Source: Chryseobacterium sp. G0186 | GTDB lineage: Bacteria; Bacteroidota; Bacteroidia; Flavobacteriales; Weeksellaceae | Length of the DNA stretch: 64,000 nt | Direction of reading: 5' to 3' | Assembly: GCF_003815675.1 (NCBI RefSeq) | Contig: NZ_CP033918.1 | Location: forward strand, 4,402,001 to 4,466,000 | In this document: one piece after another, positions 17,733-26,908 of the stretch | How the letters are laid out: each line of letters opens with the position of its first letter | How positions within the stretch are numbered: the stretch's first letter is position 1 | Made by a program: the position numbers and the translations under genes | Notes under the pieces: generated by a model | What the model was told of the DNA's origin: nothing | The model's database searches: none | Seen by the model: only the letters and a program-made list of their open reading frames with translations

Positions 17733-19379
17733 ATGAATTATTTTTTAACTTATACAGTGTATGTCCTCATTTTATCCATATTAATGGGGGTTTCAACTTG
17801 GAAGTTGTTCAAGAAAATGGGCTATAGCCCTTTATTTGCATTTATACCTTTCTACAACTACTTCATTATTTTAAAGGAAACAAAACATCCGAAATGGTGG
17901 GCAATCCTATCATATTTTCCAATTGTAGGACCAATCATGATGTCTGTCTTCCACCTTTATCTAATGAAAAAGTTTGGAAAAAACCTTTTCAAGGATCAGA
18001 TCCTTACAGTGATTCTGCCGTTTATTTATATGGCGACAGTAAACTATTCCAAGGACGTAGAACTGGAAGATGAAAATGCAAATGACCTATTCCTTACCGA
18101 TGAAGAGAAAAGTGCAAAAAAGAAAGATACCTTTTTGGGGTCTATTACTTTTGCTGTTGTTTTTGCAACCATTATTCACGTTTTTGTAACCCAGCCGTTC
18201 GGGATTCCTACAGGATCCATGGAAAGAACATTATTGGTGGGTGACTTCCTTTTCGTAAACAAATGGAGCTATGGATACAGACTTCCAATGCGTCCTTTAG
18301 CAATACCTTTCCTTCAGGGGACAATAATGGATACAGGACAAAAAGGAAATCCGAAGGATGATCCAAAATCTTATGTAGATGGTGTAAAACTGCCTTATAC
18401 AAGAATACTGCAGTTCGGTAAGCCTCAAAAAAATGATGTCGTTGTTTTCAACTACCCTCAGGATTCCGTGCACACTGCGATTGACAGAAAAGATCCATAC
18501 GTTAAAAGATGTGTGGCTACAGCAGGTGATACTTTCGAAATGAGAGGCGGAAGACTTTTCGTTAATGGAAAAACAGAAACGATTCTGGGAGATCAGGAAG
18601 TACAGCACAGATATATTGTAACCACAGGAAGTCAACTGGATATTCCGTCATTATATAATACCTATGGCTTTTTGCCGGTTCAGGAAATGCAAACCGATAA
18701 TGGATATCTTTATGCATTCCAAGGATTGACTGATAAAACGGCCAAAGAAATTAAAGGGATGTCTCAGGTTATTGAGATGAAAGAAGATGTTTCTGCAAAA
18801 GGAGAAGCAGCTGTATACTATAAAGACGAAGCCAAAACAAAGATTGATACTACACAATCAATATTCCCTATCAATAAACCTTGGAACCAGGATTGGTATG
18901 GCCCATTAAGAATCCCTAAGAAAGGAGATGTGGTAGCAATCAATAGCGAAACTCTTCCTACTTATCAGTGGATTATCTCCGAATACGAGCACAACAGCCT
19001 AGAAAAAAAGAACGGGAAAATCTTTATCAACGGAAAAGAAGCAAGTCAGTATACAATCCAGCAGGATTATTATATGATGGTAGGGGATAACAGAGATGCT
19101 TCATTAGATGCGAGGTTCTTTGGTTTCGTTCCGGAAGAAAATATCGTTGGAAAACCAATGTTCACATGGATGAGTCTTCAGGGAGCCTTTGCAGATAGCA
19201 GCTCTACCTATCAGGCGCCATTCAAGATTCGTTGGGACAGAATGTTTAAGGCTACCAATACAGGAGAAGCTAATAAAACATCTTACTGGTGGATTGCAGC
19301 AATGATCCTGGTATTGTTCTTCGGCTGGGAATATTTTGTGAAATTATTCAACAAGAAAAAGTCAGAAGACGAAGCATAA
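17733..19379 (+). CDS. lepB: Signal peptidase I
   Basis: 548 residues, longer than the E. coli enzyme as in other Bacteroidota. Several N-terminal membrane segments (about 1-115) precede the catalytic region: Ser in IPTGSMERTLLVGDFLFVNK (about residue 162) and Lys in YVKRCVATAGD (about 257), then MMVGDNRDASLDARFFGFV. A C-terminal membrane segment (SYWWIAAMILVLFFGWEYF) follows. It removes signal peptides at the outer face of the inner membrane. The upstream gap has TCATTTATCA-type repeats; a terminator follows. Confidence 0.95.
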   Translation: MNYFLTYTVYVLILSILMGVSTWKLFKKMGYSPLFAFIPFYNYFIILKETKHPKWWAILSYFPIVGPIMMSVFHLYLMKKFGKNLFKDQILTVILPFIYMATVNYSKDVELEDENANDLFLTDEEKSAKKKDTFLGSITFAVVFATIIHVFVTQPFGIPTGSMERTLLVGDFLFVNKWSYGYRLPMRPLAIPFLQGTIMDTGQKGNPKDDPKSYVDGVKLPYTRILQFGKPQKNDVVVFNYPQDSVHTAIDRKDPYVKRCVATAGDTFEMRGGRLFVNGKTETILGDQEVQHRYIVTTGSQLDIPSLYNTYGFLPVQEMQTDNGYLYAFQGLTDKTAKEIKGMSQVIEMKEDVSAKGEAAVYYKDEAKTKIDTTQSIFPINKPWNQDWYGPLRIPKKGDVVAINSETLPTYQWIISEYEHNSLEKKNGKIFINGKEASQYTIQQDYYMMVGDNRDASLDARFFGFVPEENIVGKPMFTWMSLQGAFADSSSTYQAPFKIRWDRMFKATNTGEANKTSYWWIAAMILVLFFGWEYFVKLFNKKKSEDEA

Positions 19380-19403
19380 AATTAAATTAAACCTAAAATA
19401 GAA

Positions 19404-19433
19404 TGAAGTATTTAAAAAAATACTTCATTTTTG
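19404..19433 (+). terminator. Terminator of lepB
   Basis: TGAAGTATTT (19404-19413) pairs with AAATACTTCA (19418-19427) around A4, followed by T5. It ends 5 bp before the wbqC start, so wbqC expression must come from a promoter overlapping it or from read-through. Confidence 0.8.
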
Positions 19434-19437
19434 TATT

Positions 19438-20061
19438 ATGAATATGAAGAATGTTTTATTGCCGGTGTTCTATATGCCACCGGTTTCATGGTTTTCAGTG
19501 TTTTTAAATGCTGAAAATAACGTAGTATTTGAACAGTTTGAAAACTTTCCGAAGCAAACCTATAGAAGCAGAGCCAATATCTATGGTGCGAACGGAAAAC
19601 TATCCCTGATTATTCCAATCAACCATAACGGGAAAAGAGAAATGAAGGATATAGAGCTCTCTTACCGTGAAGATTGGAGAAATCTTCACTGGAAATCAAT
19701 CAAAACAGCATATCAGGGTTCTCCTTACTTTGAATACTATGAAGATAAGTTCAGAAAGATATTTGATCTGAAAGAAAAGTTTCTTTTGGATTTTAACATT
19801 AAGGGGCTGGAAATAATCCAACAGATACTTAAAACAGAAAAGGCACACTCTTTGAATGAAGAATATATCAAAAATCCTGAGAGTATTGATTTCAGAGAAA
19901 CATTTTCTGCAAAAAAGCCCTCAGAATTTGAAATGGAAAGCTATTACCAGACTTTCTCGGATAAATTCGGATTTTTGGAAGATTTATCGGTTTTGGATCT
20001 TATTTGTAACAAAGGACCAGAATCACTTACCTATATAAAAAGTATAAAACAATCATATTAG
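19438..20061 (+). CDS. WbqC family protein
   Basis: 207 residues. It starts at ATG 19438, with a second ATG two codons later. The N-terminal PVFYMPPVSWFSVFLN, the QTYRSRANIYGANGKLSLIIPI block and WRNLHWKSIKTAYQGSPYF match WbqC-like proteins, named from O-antigen clusters but widespread in Bacteroidota next to lepB. The activity is not established; a role in polysaccharide modification is suggested by name only. Confidence 0.87.
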   Translation: MNMKNVLLPVFYMPPVSWFSVFLNAENNVVFEQFENFPKQTYRSRANIYGANGKLSLIIPINHNGKREMKDIELSYREDWRNLHWKSIKTAYQGSPYFEYYEDKFRKIFDLKEKFLLDFNIKGLEIIQQILKTEKAHSLNEEYIKNPESIDFRETFSAKKPSEFEMESYYQTFSDKFGFLEDLSVLDLICNKGPESLTYIKSIKQSY

Positions 20062-20150
20062 TATGACATCGCATTAACGAAGTTTTCTGAACTGTAAAAA
20101 CAGATGAAGTTGGCGATTGCATATGAATTTAGAAAAATAAATATCAACAT

Positions 20151-21824
20151 ATGAAAAAGGTATTATTAGCTGCAGTTTTTTTGACAGGTTTTAGTTTCTC
20201 TTTTGCACAAGAGTCTAAAGCTAAAAGTATAGATCCTAATGAAGATAAAGATCTGATGATGTGGTATCATAAAGATTTTTCCACTTCAAAAGTATATGGG
20301 GTAAATACAGCAAATGCATATAAATATCTGGAGTCAAAAGGTCTGAAGCCTACAACAGTAATTGTAGGAGTTTTAGACAGTGGAGTACAGGTAGATCACC
20401 CTGGATTGGTTAAAAACATGTGGACCAACCCCAACGAAGTGCCTGGAAATGGAAAAGATGACGATGGAAACGGATACGTTGATGATATTCATGGCTGGAA
20501 TTTCATAGGAGGAAAAAATGGAGACATCGGTGTTGATAATATGGAAGTAACCAGAGTGGTTGCTAAATATCAGTCGATCTTCGAAGGAGATGATTCAGCA
20601 AAAAACAAAGCGAATCAGGCTAAAATGCCGGAAGAATTTGCCATGTATATGAAAGCCAGGGAACTTTTTACAAAGAAAAGTATTGAAGCAAAGCAAAACT
20701 TCCAGACCTATTCCATGATCAATGATCTGATCCCGAACATGGTGAAATTGTTGGCAGGAAAGTCTGTAACTGCAGAAAATATTGCAGCCATTAAGAAACC
20801 TACAGAACAGAAAGACGCCATTGCATTGGAGGTTCTAGGACAGGTGTCTCAAGGACCGGAATTTAAAGGGAAATCTTCAGCAGAGTTTGAAAAATTGATG
20901 AAAGAGCAAATGAAGGAAGCTATCGATCATTATGCACCTTCAGCAAAACAATATGACCTTTCCTATGATCCGAGAAAACAAATTGTAGGAGATAATTATG
21001 ATGACTATTCAGAAAAGAACTATGGAAACAACCATTATGAGGGACCTGATGCCGAGCATGGTACTCACGTAGCAGGAATCATTGCCGGACTTCCACAAGG
21101 AAAAGAAATACAACATGGAATAGCTTCCAAAGTTGCTAAAATTATGACCGTAAGAGCCGTGCCGGATGGTGATGAAAGAGATAAAGACGTTGCCAATGCC
21201 ATAAAATATGCTGTAGATAATGGGGCTAAAATTCTTAACATGAGTTTTGGTAAACCAGTTTCTCCAGGTAAAAATGTTGTTTGGGATGCTTTTAAGTATG
21301 CTGAGGATAAAGGAGTACTTTTAGTAAAGGCAGCAGGTAATGAGAATGAAGATGTAGCAGAACATTTGGCATATCCTACAAACTATAAAAATGTTAATGA
21401 TGAAAAACCTTTCGTTAATAATGTGATTGTAGTAGGGGCAAGTACGAATGATAATAATGCCTTAAGAGCAAGCTTCTCAAACTTCAATAAAAAAATGGTT
21501 GATGTTTTTGCTCCCGGAGAAAGAATTTACTCTACCGTTAAAGGAAGCAAATATGAGTACCTGGATGGAACTTCAATGGCATCTCCGGTTGTAGCAGGAG
21601 CGGCAGCAGTTTTATTGGCTTATATGCCCAATCTGCAACCAGTTCAGATTATTGAAGCATTAAAAAAATCAAGTAACCTAAGTACTTCAAATGGCTTTAG
21701 TGATTTTTCCGGAGCCGGAGGAGTAATAGATGTGAAAAAAGCTGCAGAATATGCCTATAACAATTTTTATAACGGAACTAAAGCGCCTGTGGTAAAAAAG
21801 AAAGCAAAAGCAGTAAAAAAATAA
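20151..21824 (+). CDS. S8 family serine peptidase (subtilase)
   Basis: 557 residues. A signal peptide (LLAAVFLTGFSFSFAQ) exports it. The catalytic triad is intact: Asp in VGVLDSGVQVDHPGL (about residue 75), His in EHGTHVAGIIAG (about 303) and Ser in DGTSMASPVVAGAAA (about 475), with the oxyanion Asn in KAAGNENED. A long insertion between Asp and His (about 105-290) is unusual for minimal subtilisins but common in flavobacterial ones. The Lys-rich end (KKKAKAVKK) is not a T9SS domain, so it is probably periplasmic. A terminator follows. Confidence 0.93.
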   Translation: MKKVLLAAVFLTGFSFSFAQESKAKSIDPNEDKDLMMWYHKDFSTSKVYGVNTANAYKYLESKGLKPTTVIVGVLDSGVQVDHPGLVKNMWTNPNEVPGNGKDDDGNGYVDDIHGWNFIGGKNGDIGVDNMEVTRVVAKYQSIFEGDDSAKNKANQAKMPEEFAMYMKARELFTKKSIEAKQNFQTYSMINDLIPNMVKLLAGKSVTAENIAAIKKPTEQKDAIALEVLGQVSQGPEFKGKSSAEFEKLMKEQMKEAIDHYAPSAKQYDLSYDPRKQIVGDNYDDYSEKNYGNNHYEGPDAEHGTHVAGIIAGLPQGKEIQHGIASKVAKIMTVRAVPDGDERDKDVANAIKYAVDNGAKILNMSFGKPVSPGKNVVWDAFKYAEDKGVLLVKAAGNENEDVAEHLAYPTNYKNVNDEKPFVNNVIVVGASTNDNNALRASFSNFNKKMVDVFAPGERIYSTVKGSKYEYLDGTSMASPVVAGAAAVLLAYMPNLQPVQIIEALKKSSNLSTSNGFSDFSGAGGVIDVKKAAEYAYNNFYNGTKAPVVKKKAKAVKK

Positions 21825-21960
21825 TTATTTATAGATGTTTATGACATCCAATTTTGCAATAGGACAATCTGCGGTCTTCTGATGGGAAGCCGATAGAAGA
21901 TGATTAAAGATGCAAAATGGAAATACCTTAAAATATTCATTTTTAAATACCTAATAAAGG

Positions 21961-21986
21961 AGTCCGAATTTTTTCGGACTTTTTTA
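21961..21986 (+). terminator. Terminator of the subtilase gene
   Basis: AGTCCGAA (21961-21968) pairs with TTCGGACT (21973-21980) with a T4 loop, followed by T5. Confidence 0.9.
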
Positions 21987-22051
21987 TTTTTAAATATAAA
22001 TTTTGGCATGATTTTTTGTAACTTTATTGTAACAAAATAATAAGCAACAAA

Positions 22052-22543
22052 ATGAAAAAGTTATTACTTGCAGGGATGTTAGGAACATCACTTTTTGCAG
22101 TGTCTTGTTTCCCAGGAAAAAACGCAGCTACAGCTCAAAATCAAAGAGCTGAATTTCTTAAATTAAAAGGAGATTGGCAGATTGTGAGCGTAGATTACGA
22201 AAAAGGATATAAAATTAAGCCTTTTGATGAAGGGGCAGACGCACAGTGCTTCGTAGGAAGCCACTGGAGATTAATTCCGAATAACTGGACAGGTGCTTAC
22301 ACCTTAAATGGAGGTGGAAATTGCCCGGCTATTACTCAACCTATCAAGTTTGAAATTAAAAACGGTGATACCTTTATGTTTAAGAAAATTATGGAGGGTA
22401 CAAAAGCGAAACAAAATACAGCAGGATATACTTTAACAGTAATCAATCAAAGTACAGATCAGTTCTCACTTCAGCAAGACGTTCCATTTGAAGGAGGAAA
22501 TGTAAAAGTTGTTTACAACTTCGAAAGAGCTGGAATGAAATAA
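22052..22543 (+). CDS. Lipocalin-like lipoprotein
   Basis: 163 residues. MKKLLLAGMLGTSLFAVSC has a lipobox (AVSC), giving a lipid-anchored envelope protein. The body (LKGDWQIVSVDYEKG, then repeated beta strands) fits the lipocalin-like families frequent in Bacteroidota; ligand unknown. Two further Cys (QCFVG and NCPA) could form a disulfide. It is followed after 25 bp by the OmpA-type gene on the same strand, so the two probably share a transcript. Confidence 0.75.
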   Translation: MKKLLLAGMLGTSLFAVSCFPGKNAATAQNQRAEFLKLKGDWQIVSVDYEKGYKIKPFDEGADAQCFVGSHWRLIPNNWTGAYTLNGGGNCPAITQPIKFEIKNGDTFMFKKIMEGTKAKQNTAGYTLTVINQSTDQFSLQQDVPFEGGNVKVVYNFERAGMK

Positions 22544-22568
22544 TTTAATAACATAAAAGATCAAAAAA

Positions 22569-23258
22569 ATGAAATTTACTAAAACATACGTAGGAGCCCT
22601 TTTCTTATCATCAGCATTATTATTGACAAGCTGTGATGCGGTTCAGAATTCAAATCATCAACAAAGAGGTACTGCTGTAGGTGTTGCGTCAGGAGCGGTA
22701 TTGGGAGGTATCTTAGGAAATAATGTAGGTAAAGGCGGAAATGGTGCCTTAGGAGCTGTACTAGGAGGTATTATTGGTGGTGTTGCTGGTAACGTTATCG
22801 GTAATAAAATGGATAAGCAGGCTAAAGATATTAAAGAAACTTTACCGGGTGCTCAGGTAGAAAGAGTAGGAGACGGTATCAAGGTTACAATGAATGAAAG
22901 TATTGTAAACTTTGCATTTGATTCTTCAAACCTTACTTCTGTAGCTCAGGCTAACCTAGATAAATTAGAAAAAGTATTGGAAGATAACCCTGATACCAAT
23001 ATTAATATTTACGGACACACAGACAGTAAAGGTGCAGATGCTTATAATTTGAAACTTTCTCAAAGAAGAGCAGATGCTGTAAAAGCTTATTTAGCATCAA
23101 AAGGAATTGCTTCAAACAGAATGTTTACTAAAGGTGAAGGAGAAGGAATGCCTGTAGCAAGTAACGATACAGAAGAGGGAAGAGCTAAAAACAGAAGAGT
23201 AGAGTTCGCTATTACTGCCAATGAAAAAATGATTAATGATGCCAAACAAGGTCAATAA
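22569..23258 (+). CDS. OmpA family lipoprotein with glycine zipper
   Basis: 229 residues. A lipobox (LLTSC, Cys22) is followed by a Gly-rich hydrophobic region at about 36-78 (GGILGNNVGKGGNGALG and GGIIGGVAGNVIGNKM), typical of glycine-zipper domains, and then a C-terminal OmpA domain (VNFAFDSSNLT, IYGHTDSKGADAYN, LSQRRADAVKAYL, NRRVEFAI) that binds peptidoglycan. This is the YiaD-like layout; it should tie the outer membrane to the wall. It ends in a strong terminator. Confidence 0.92.
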   Translation: MKFTKTYVGALFLSSALLLTSCDAVQNSNHQQRGTAVGVASGAVLGGILGNNVGKGGNGALGAVLGGIIGGVAGNVIGNKMDKQAKDIKETLPGAQVERVGDGIKVTMNESIVNFAFDSSNLTSVAQANLDKLEKVLEDNPDTNINIYGHTDSKGADAYNLKLSQRRADAVKAYLASKGIASNRMFTKGEGEGMPVASNDTEEGRAKNRRVEFAITANEKMINDAKQGQ

Positions 23259-23289
23259 TTAATTTAACAGATAAATATTTTCGTAAAAG

Positions 23290-23311
23290 ACCGCTTCGGC
23301 GGTTTTTTTTG
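23290..23311 (+). terminator. Terminator of the OmpA-type gene
   Basis: ACCGC-TTCG-GCGGT (23290-23303) is a tetraloop hairpin followed by T8. Confidence 0.93.
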
Positions 23312-23365
23312 TATTTTTAGGCTGGCAATTTTGAATTTATTATTTTTGTAACTGAAATAACATAA

Positions 23366-24253
23366 ATGAAGAAATATTTGAAACTGCTCCGCGTGGAGCA
23401 ATGGGTGAAAAACCTTTTTGTATTTGTCCCTCTATTTTTTTCAGGTAATATTACCAACCTGGATCTCCTTGCCAAAAGTATCTTTGCTTTTTTCATCTTT
23501 TCGTTAGCTGCAAGTGTTGTGTATATTCTGAATGACTATACTGATATTGAGGCAGATAAGAAACATCCGGAGAAGAGAAGACGTCCTCTGGCCAGTGGTG
23601 CAATCTCAAAATCCAAGGCCATAGGAATTCTCATTGGACTTGTCATTGCAGATATTGCTCTGGTAGGTGTTGCTCAGCTTTATTTTCATGAGCCGTTATG
23701 GAAGTTCGCAACTATCATTGCATTTTATGTCGTGATGAATCTTGCGTATACCTTTAGATTGAAGCATGTTCCCATCATTGACATTTTCATTATTGCGATA
23801 GGATTCGTACTGCGGGTTCTTGCAGGTGGTTATATCACGGGAATCAGTATTTCACAATGGGCTATTTTGCTTACGTTTGTATTGGCTTTGGTACTTGCTA
23901 TCGGAAAGAGAAGAGGTGAACTAATCAATGCACAGGTTTCAGGAAAAACAAGGAAAGCATTGGATGGATATAACGTACAGTTTGCAGATATTGCGCTGTC
24001 TATTTCCATAACGCTTGCCATTGTATGTTACCTGATGTTTACCCTGTCACCGGAAGTTCAGGCAAGATTCCATGAAAGAGTTTTCTATACAGTGGTCTTT
24101 GTGGTTTTTGCCCTTTTAAGGTATCTGCAGCAGACACTGGTGTACAACAGAACAGAATCTCCTACAAAAATAGTGTACAGAGACCGTTATATACAGGCTA
24201 CCCTTTTACTTTGGGTTGCCACATTTTTAATTCAAATTTACTTTAAGAAATGA
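23366..24253 (+). CDS. UbiA-family polyprenyl-phosphate phosphoribosyltransferase-like protein
   Basis: 295 residues with about eight membrane segments. The first UbiA motif NDYTDIEADKKHPEKRRRP (about residues 53-71) closely resembles mycobacterial Rv3806c (UbiA/DprP), which joins PRPP to decaprenyl phosphate; YRDRYIQATLLLW near the end is also typical. It opens a four-gene cluster whose next members look like DprE1, DprE2 and a phosphatase, which supports this role over quinone or heme synthesis. Its stop overlaps the next start (ATGA). Confidence 0.85.
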   Translation: MKKYLKLLRVEQWVKNLFVFVPLFFSGNITNLDLLAKSIFAFFIFSLAASVVYILNDYTDIEADKKHPEKRRRPLASGAISKSKAIGILIGLVIADIALVGVAQLYFHEPLWKFATIIAFYVVMNLAYTFRLKHVPIIDIFIIAIGFVLRVLAGGYITGISISQWAILLTFVLALVLAIGKRRGELINAQVSGKTRKALDGYNVQFADIALSISITLAIVCYLMFTLSPEVQARFHERVFYTVVFVVFALLRYLQQTLVYNRTESPTKIVYRDRYIQATLLLWVATFLIQIYFKK

Positions 24254-25569
24254 AGCCGAATTTCACACAGAAAGTTACAAACTGGGGCAATTTCCCGGTA
24301 GTGGAAAAAGAAATGAGATCTGAGGATAGCTTCAAAAAAATAAAAGAGTTTGTACTCAATCATAACGAAGTTATTGCAAGAGGAAATGGAAGATGCTATG
24401 GAGATGCTTCGTTGGGAGAATCAATATTTTCTACAAAGAAATTAAATAAATTCATCAGTTTTGACCGTTTAAACGGGATCATAGAGTGTGAATCCGGAGT
24501 ATTGCTTTCAGATGTTCTTGAAATATCAGTTCCGCAGGGATATTTCCTGTATGTAACTCCGGGAACAAAATTTATTTCAGTAGGAGGAGCCATTGCTTCC
24601 GATGTTCATGGGAAAAATCACCATGCAGAAGGGTGTTTTTCAGAATATGTGATTGAATTTAAACTCATGACAGAGAATGGGGAAATTATTACCTGTTCAA
24701 GAGAGGAAAATTCTGGGAAGTTCTGGGCTACCATTGGTGGAATGGGACTTACAGGGATTATTCTTACAGCAAAGTTTAAGCTTAAAAACATAGAATCTGC
24801 ATACATCCGTCAGGAGAGTATTAAAGCAGAAAATCTGGATGAGATCTTTAAATTGTTTGATGAAAGTGAAAGCTGGACCTATACCGTAGCTTGGATAGAC
24901 TGTCTTCAAAAAGGAAAAAATATCGGAAGAAGTATTCTGATGAGAGGAGAACATGCCTTTCAACATGAACTTCCACAGAATTTGGCGAAAAATTCTTTAC
25001 GATTAAAGAAAAAAATGCAACCTACCATTCCTTTTTATTTTCCAGGATTTGTATTGAATGCACTGACGGTGAAAATCTTCAATTGGCTATACTATAAAAA
25101 ACAATCTAAAAAGGAAGTAAAGAACTTTATAGATTACGAAACTTTTTTCTATCCTTTAGATGCCATTAATGAATGGAACAAAATCTACGGAAAGTCAGGG
25201 TTTATACAGTACCAAATGGTTATTCCGAAAGAAACAGGAAAAGAGGGAATGAAAAAAATTCTTGAAACCATTGCTAATAGCGGAAACGGTTCTTTCCTTG
25301 CTGTTTTAAAACTTTTTGGAAAACATAATCCTGAGGCTTATAATTCATTTCCGGTAGAGGGCTATACGCTGGCACTGGATTTTAAAGTGAATTCAAAACT
25401 GAAGAAGCTGGTAGACCAATTAGACAGCATCGTGCAGGAATTTGGAGGAAGAATTTATCTTACTAAAGACAGTATGAGCAGATCTTCACTGACCAATTAC
25501 CTGAAAAATATTCAAAATCCTAAATTTGTGTCTTTACAGCACAAAAGAATCATAAACAATAACTCATAA
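24250..25569 (+). CDS. dprE1: FAD-dependent oxidase, DprE1-like
   Basis: 439 residues. The VAO-type FAD domain shows RGNGRCYGDASLG, VGGAIASDVHGKNHHAEGCF and GGMGLTGIILTAKF; the C-terminal FLAVLKLFGKHNPEAYNSFP and GRIYLTKDS follow DprE1 closely. DprE1 oxidises C2' of polyprenyl-phosphoryl-ribose in making polyprenyl-phosphoryl-arabinose. The position matching Cys387 of M. tuberculosis DprE1, in the motif NICVDF as I remember it, appears to be Ala here (YTLALDF). It overlaps the preceding gene by 4 bp and the next by 1. Confidence 0.85.
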   Translation: MKPNFTQKVTNWGNFPVVEKEMRSEDSFKKIKEFVLNHNEVIARGNGRCYGDASLGESIFSTKKLNKFISFDRLNGIIECESGVLLSDVLEISVPQGYFLYVTPGTKFISVGGAIASDVHGKNHHAEGCFSEYVIEFKLMTENGEIITCSREENSGKFWATIGGMGLTGIILTAKFKLKNIESAYIRQESIKAENLDEIFKLFDESESWTYTVAWIDCLQKGKNIGRSILMRGEHAFQHELPQNLAKNSLRLKKKMQPTIPFYFPGFVLNALTVKIFNWLYYKKQSKKEVKNFIDYETFFYPLDAINEWNKIYGKSGFIQYQMVIPKETGKEGMKKILETIANSGNGSFLAVLKLFGKHNPEAYNSFPVEGYTLALDFKVNSKLKKLVDQLDSIVQEFGGRIYLTKDSMSRSSLTNYLKNIQNPKFVSLQHKRIINNNS

Positions 25570-26294
25570 TGATAGTTCTGGGAAGTACATCTGAAGTAGC
25601 ACAGGCATTTGTTGAAAAAGCACTTCAAGAAGGAGAAAAATTTGAAAAAATCTATCTTTTTACCTCAAATAAAGAAACTACAGAAAGATTTGCAAGACAT
25701 ATTGATGTAAAGTTTCTGCAGCAGTCCGAAGTCATAGAATTGGATCTGATGAAAGAAATAGATTACAACAGATTTGATAATGTCAATTCAAATGTATTAT
25801 TTTGCGCTGTAGGATATTTGGGAGACGGAACAGAAGAAGGATTATATGATAATAAGAATACAGAACGTATCATTACGATCAATTACTCCAAGCTGATTCC
25901 GGTAATGAACTATTTTGCCCATAAATTTGAAAGCAGAAGATCGGGAACAATTATCGGGCTTTCATCAGTGGCAGGAGACAGAGGAAGACAGAGTAACTTT
26001 ATCTATGGAAGTGCAAAGGCTGCCTTTACAGCATACCTGAGTGGCCTGAGGAATTATCTTTTTAGTAAAAAAGTACACGTTCTGACGGTAAAACCTGGAT
26101 TTATGGCTACCAAAATGACAGAGGGATTACCTTTGAACCCTAAGTTGACTGCTACCCCAAAGCAAGCGGCAGCCTGCATTTATAAAGCCTTTAAAAAGCA
26201 GAAAGATGTGGCGTATGTCTTACCGATTTGGAGTATTATTATGATGATTATCAGGAATATTCCTGAATTTATATTTAAAAAATTAAAGCTTTAA
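25569..26294 (+). CDS. dprE2: Short-chain dehydrogenase, DprE2-like
   Basis: 241 residues. The cofactor loop at the N-terminus is MIVLGSTSEVAQAF, and the catalytic Tyr/Lys are in FIYGSAKAAFTAYLSG with the Ser in IGLSSVAGDRG, so the SDR triad is complete. A C-terminal hydrophobic stretch (WSIIMMIIRNIPEFIFKKL) could touch the membrane where the lipid substrate lies. DprE2 reduces the keto intermediate made by DprE1. The start shares an A with the dprE1-like stop, and the HAD gene follows after 2 bp. Confidence 0.85.
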   Translation: MIVLGSTSEVAQAFVEKALQEGEKFEKIYLFTSNKETTERFARHIDVKFLQQSEVIELDLMKEIDYNRFDNVNSNVLFCAVGYLGDGTEEGLYDNKNTERIITINYSKLIPVMNYFAHKFESRRSGTIIGLSSVAGDRGRQSNFIYGSAKAAFTAYLSGLRNYLFSKKVHVLTVKPGFMATKMTEGLPLNPKLTATPKQAAACIYKAFKKQKDVAYVLPIWSIIMMIIRNIPEFIFKKLKL

Positions 26295-26296
26295 AA

Positions 26297-26884
26297 ATGA
26301 AAAAATTGTATTGTTTTGATTTTGACGGAACACTGACGTATAAGGATACCATGTTTATGTATCTTAAATTCTACGATTCTACAAAATATAGAATACAATT
26401 TTTAAGACACGTACCTCTTTTTATTCTGTTGAAGCTTAAATTGGCTGAAACAGAAAAGGTAAAGAAAAGTTTTATTGGTTCTATTCTTAAAGGACAGACC
26501 CAGGAAAAAATTGAATTAAAATCCAAGCAGTTCTTTGAGTTGCATTACCCTAAAATTGTAAGGGAAAATGCCCTGGACTTTATACAAAATATCGATAGGA
26601 ATAATACACAAAGCTTATTGGTAACTGCCTCGCTGGACATCTGGGTGAAACCTTTTGCCGAGAAGCTGAAAATGCAGCTCGTATCTACGCGTGCAGAGTT
26701 TAAAAACGGAGTTTTTACAGGAAATTTTATCGGAAAAAACTGCAACGGAAAAGAAAAACTGGTCAGAATAAAGGAGGAAATTCATGATTCCAGGTATGAT
26801 AAAATTATTGCATTTGGTGATACTTCCGGAGATAAGCCAATGTTGAAATGGGCAAATGAGGGACATTACCAATTTTTTCATTAA
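26297..26884 (+). CDS. HAD-IB family phosphatase
   Basis: 195 residues. YCFDFDGTLTYKDTM carries the nucleophile and acid/base Asp pair, LLVTASLDIWVKPF the second motif, and FGDTSGDKPMLKWA the metal-binding end, as in SerB-like HAD-IB enzymes. Within this cluster it is a natural candidate for removing the 5-phosphate from polyprenyl-phosphoryl-phosphoribose before DprE1 acts (inference; Mycobacterium uses a different phosphatase). It is the last of four tightly packed genes. Confidence 0.82.
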   Translation: MKKLYCFDFDGTLTYKDTMFMYLKFYDSTKYRIQFLRHVPLFILLKLKLAETEKVKKSFIGSILKGQTQEKIELKSKQFFELHYPKIVRENALDFIQNIDRNNTQSLLVTASLDIWVKPFAEKLKMQLVSTRAEFKNGVFTGNFIGKNCNGKEKLVRIKEEIHDSRYDKIIAFGDTSGDKPMLKWANEGHYQFFH

Positions 26885-26908
26885 TTTTGGAGGATAAAAG
26901 TGTAAAAA

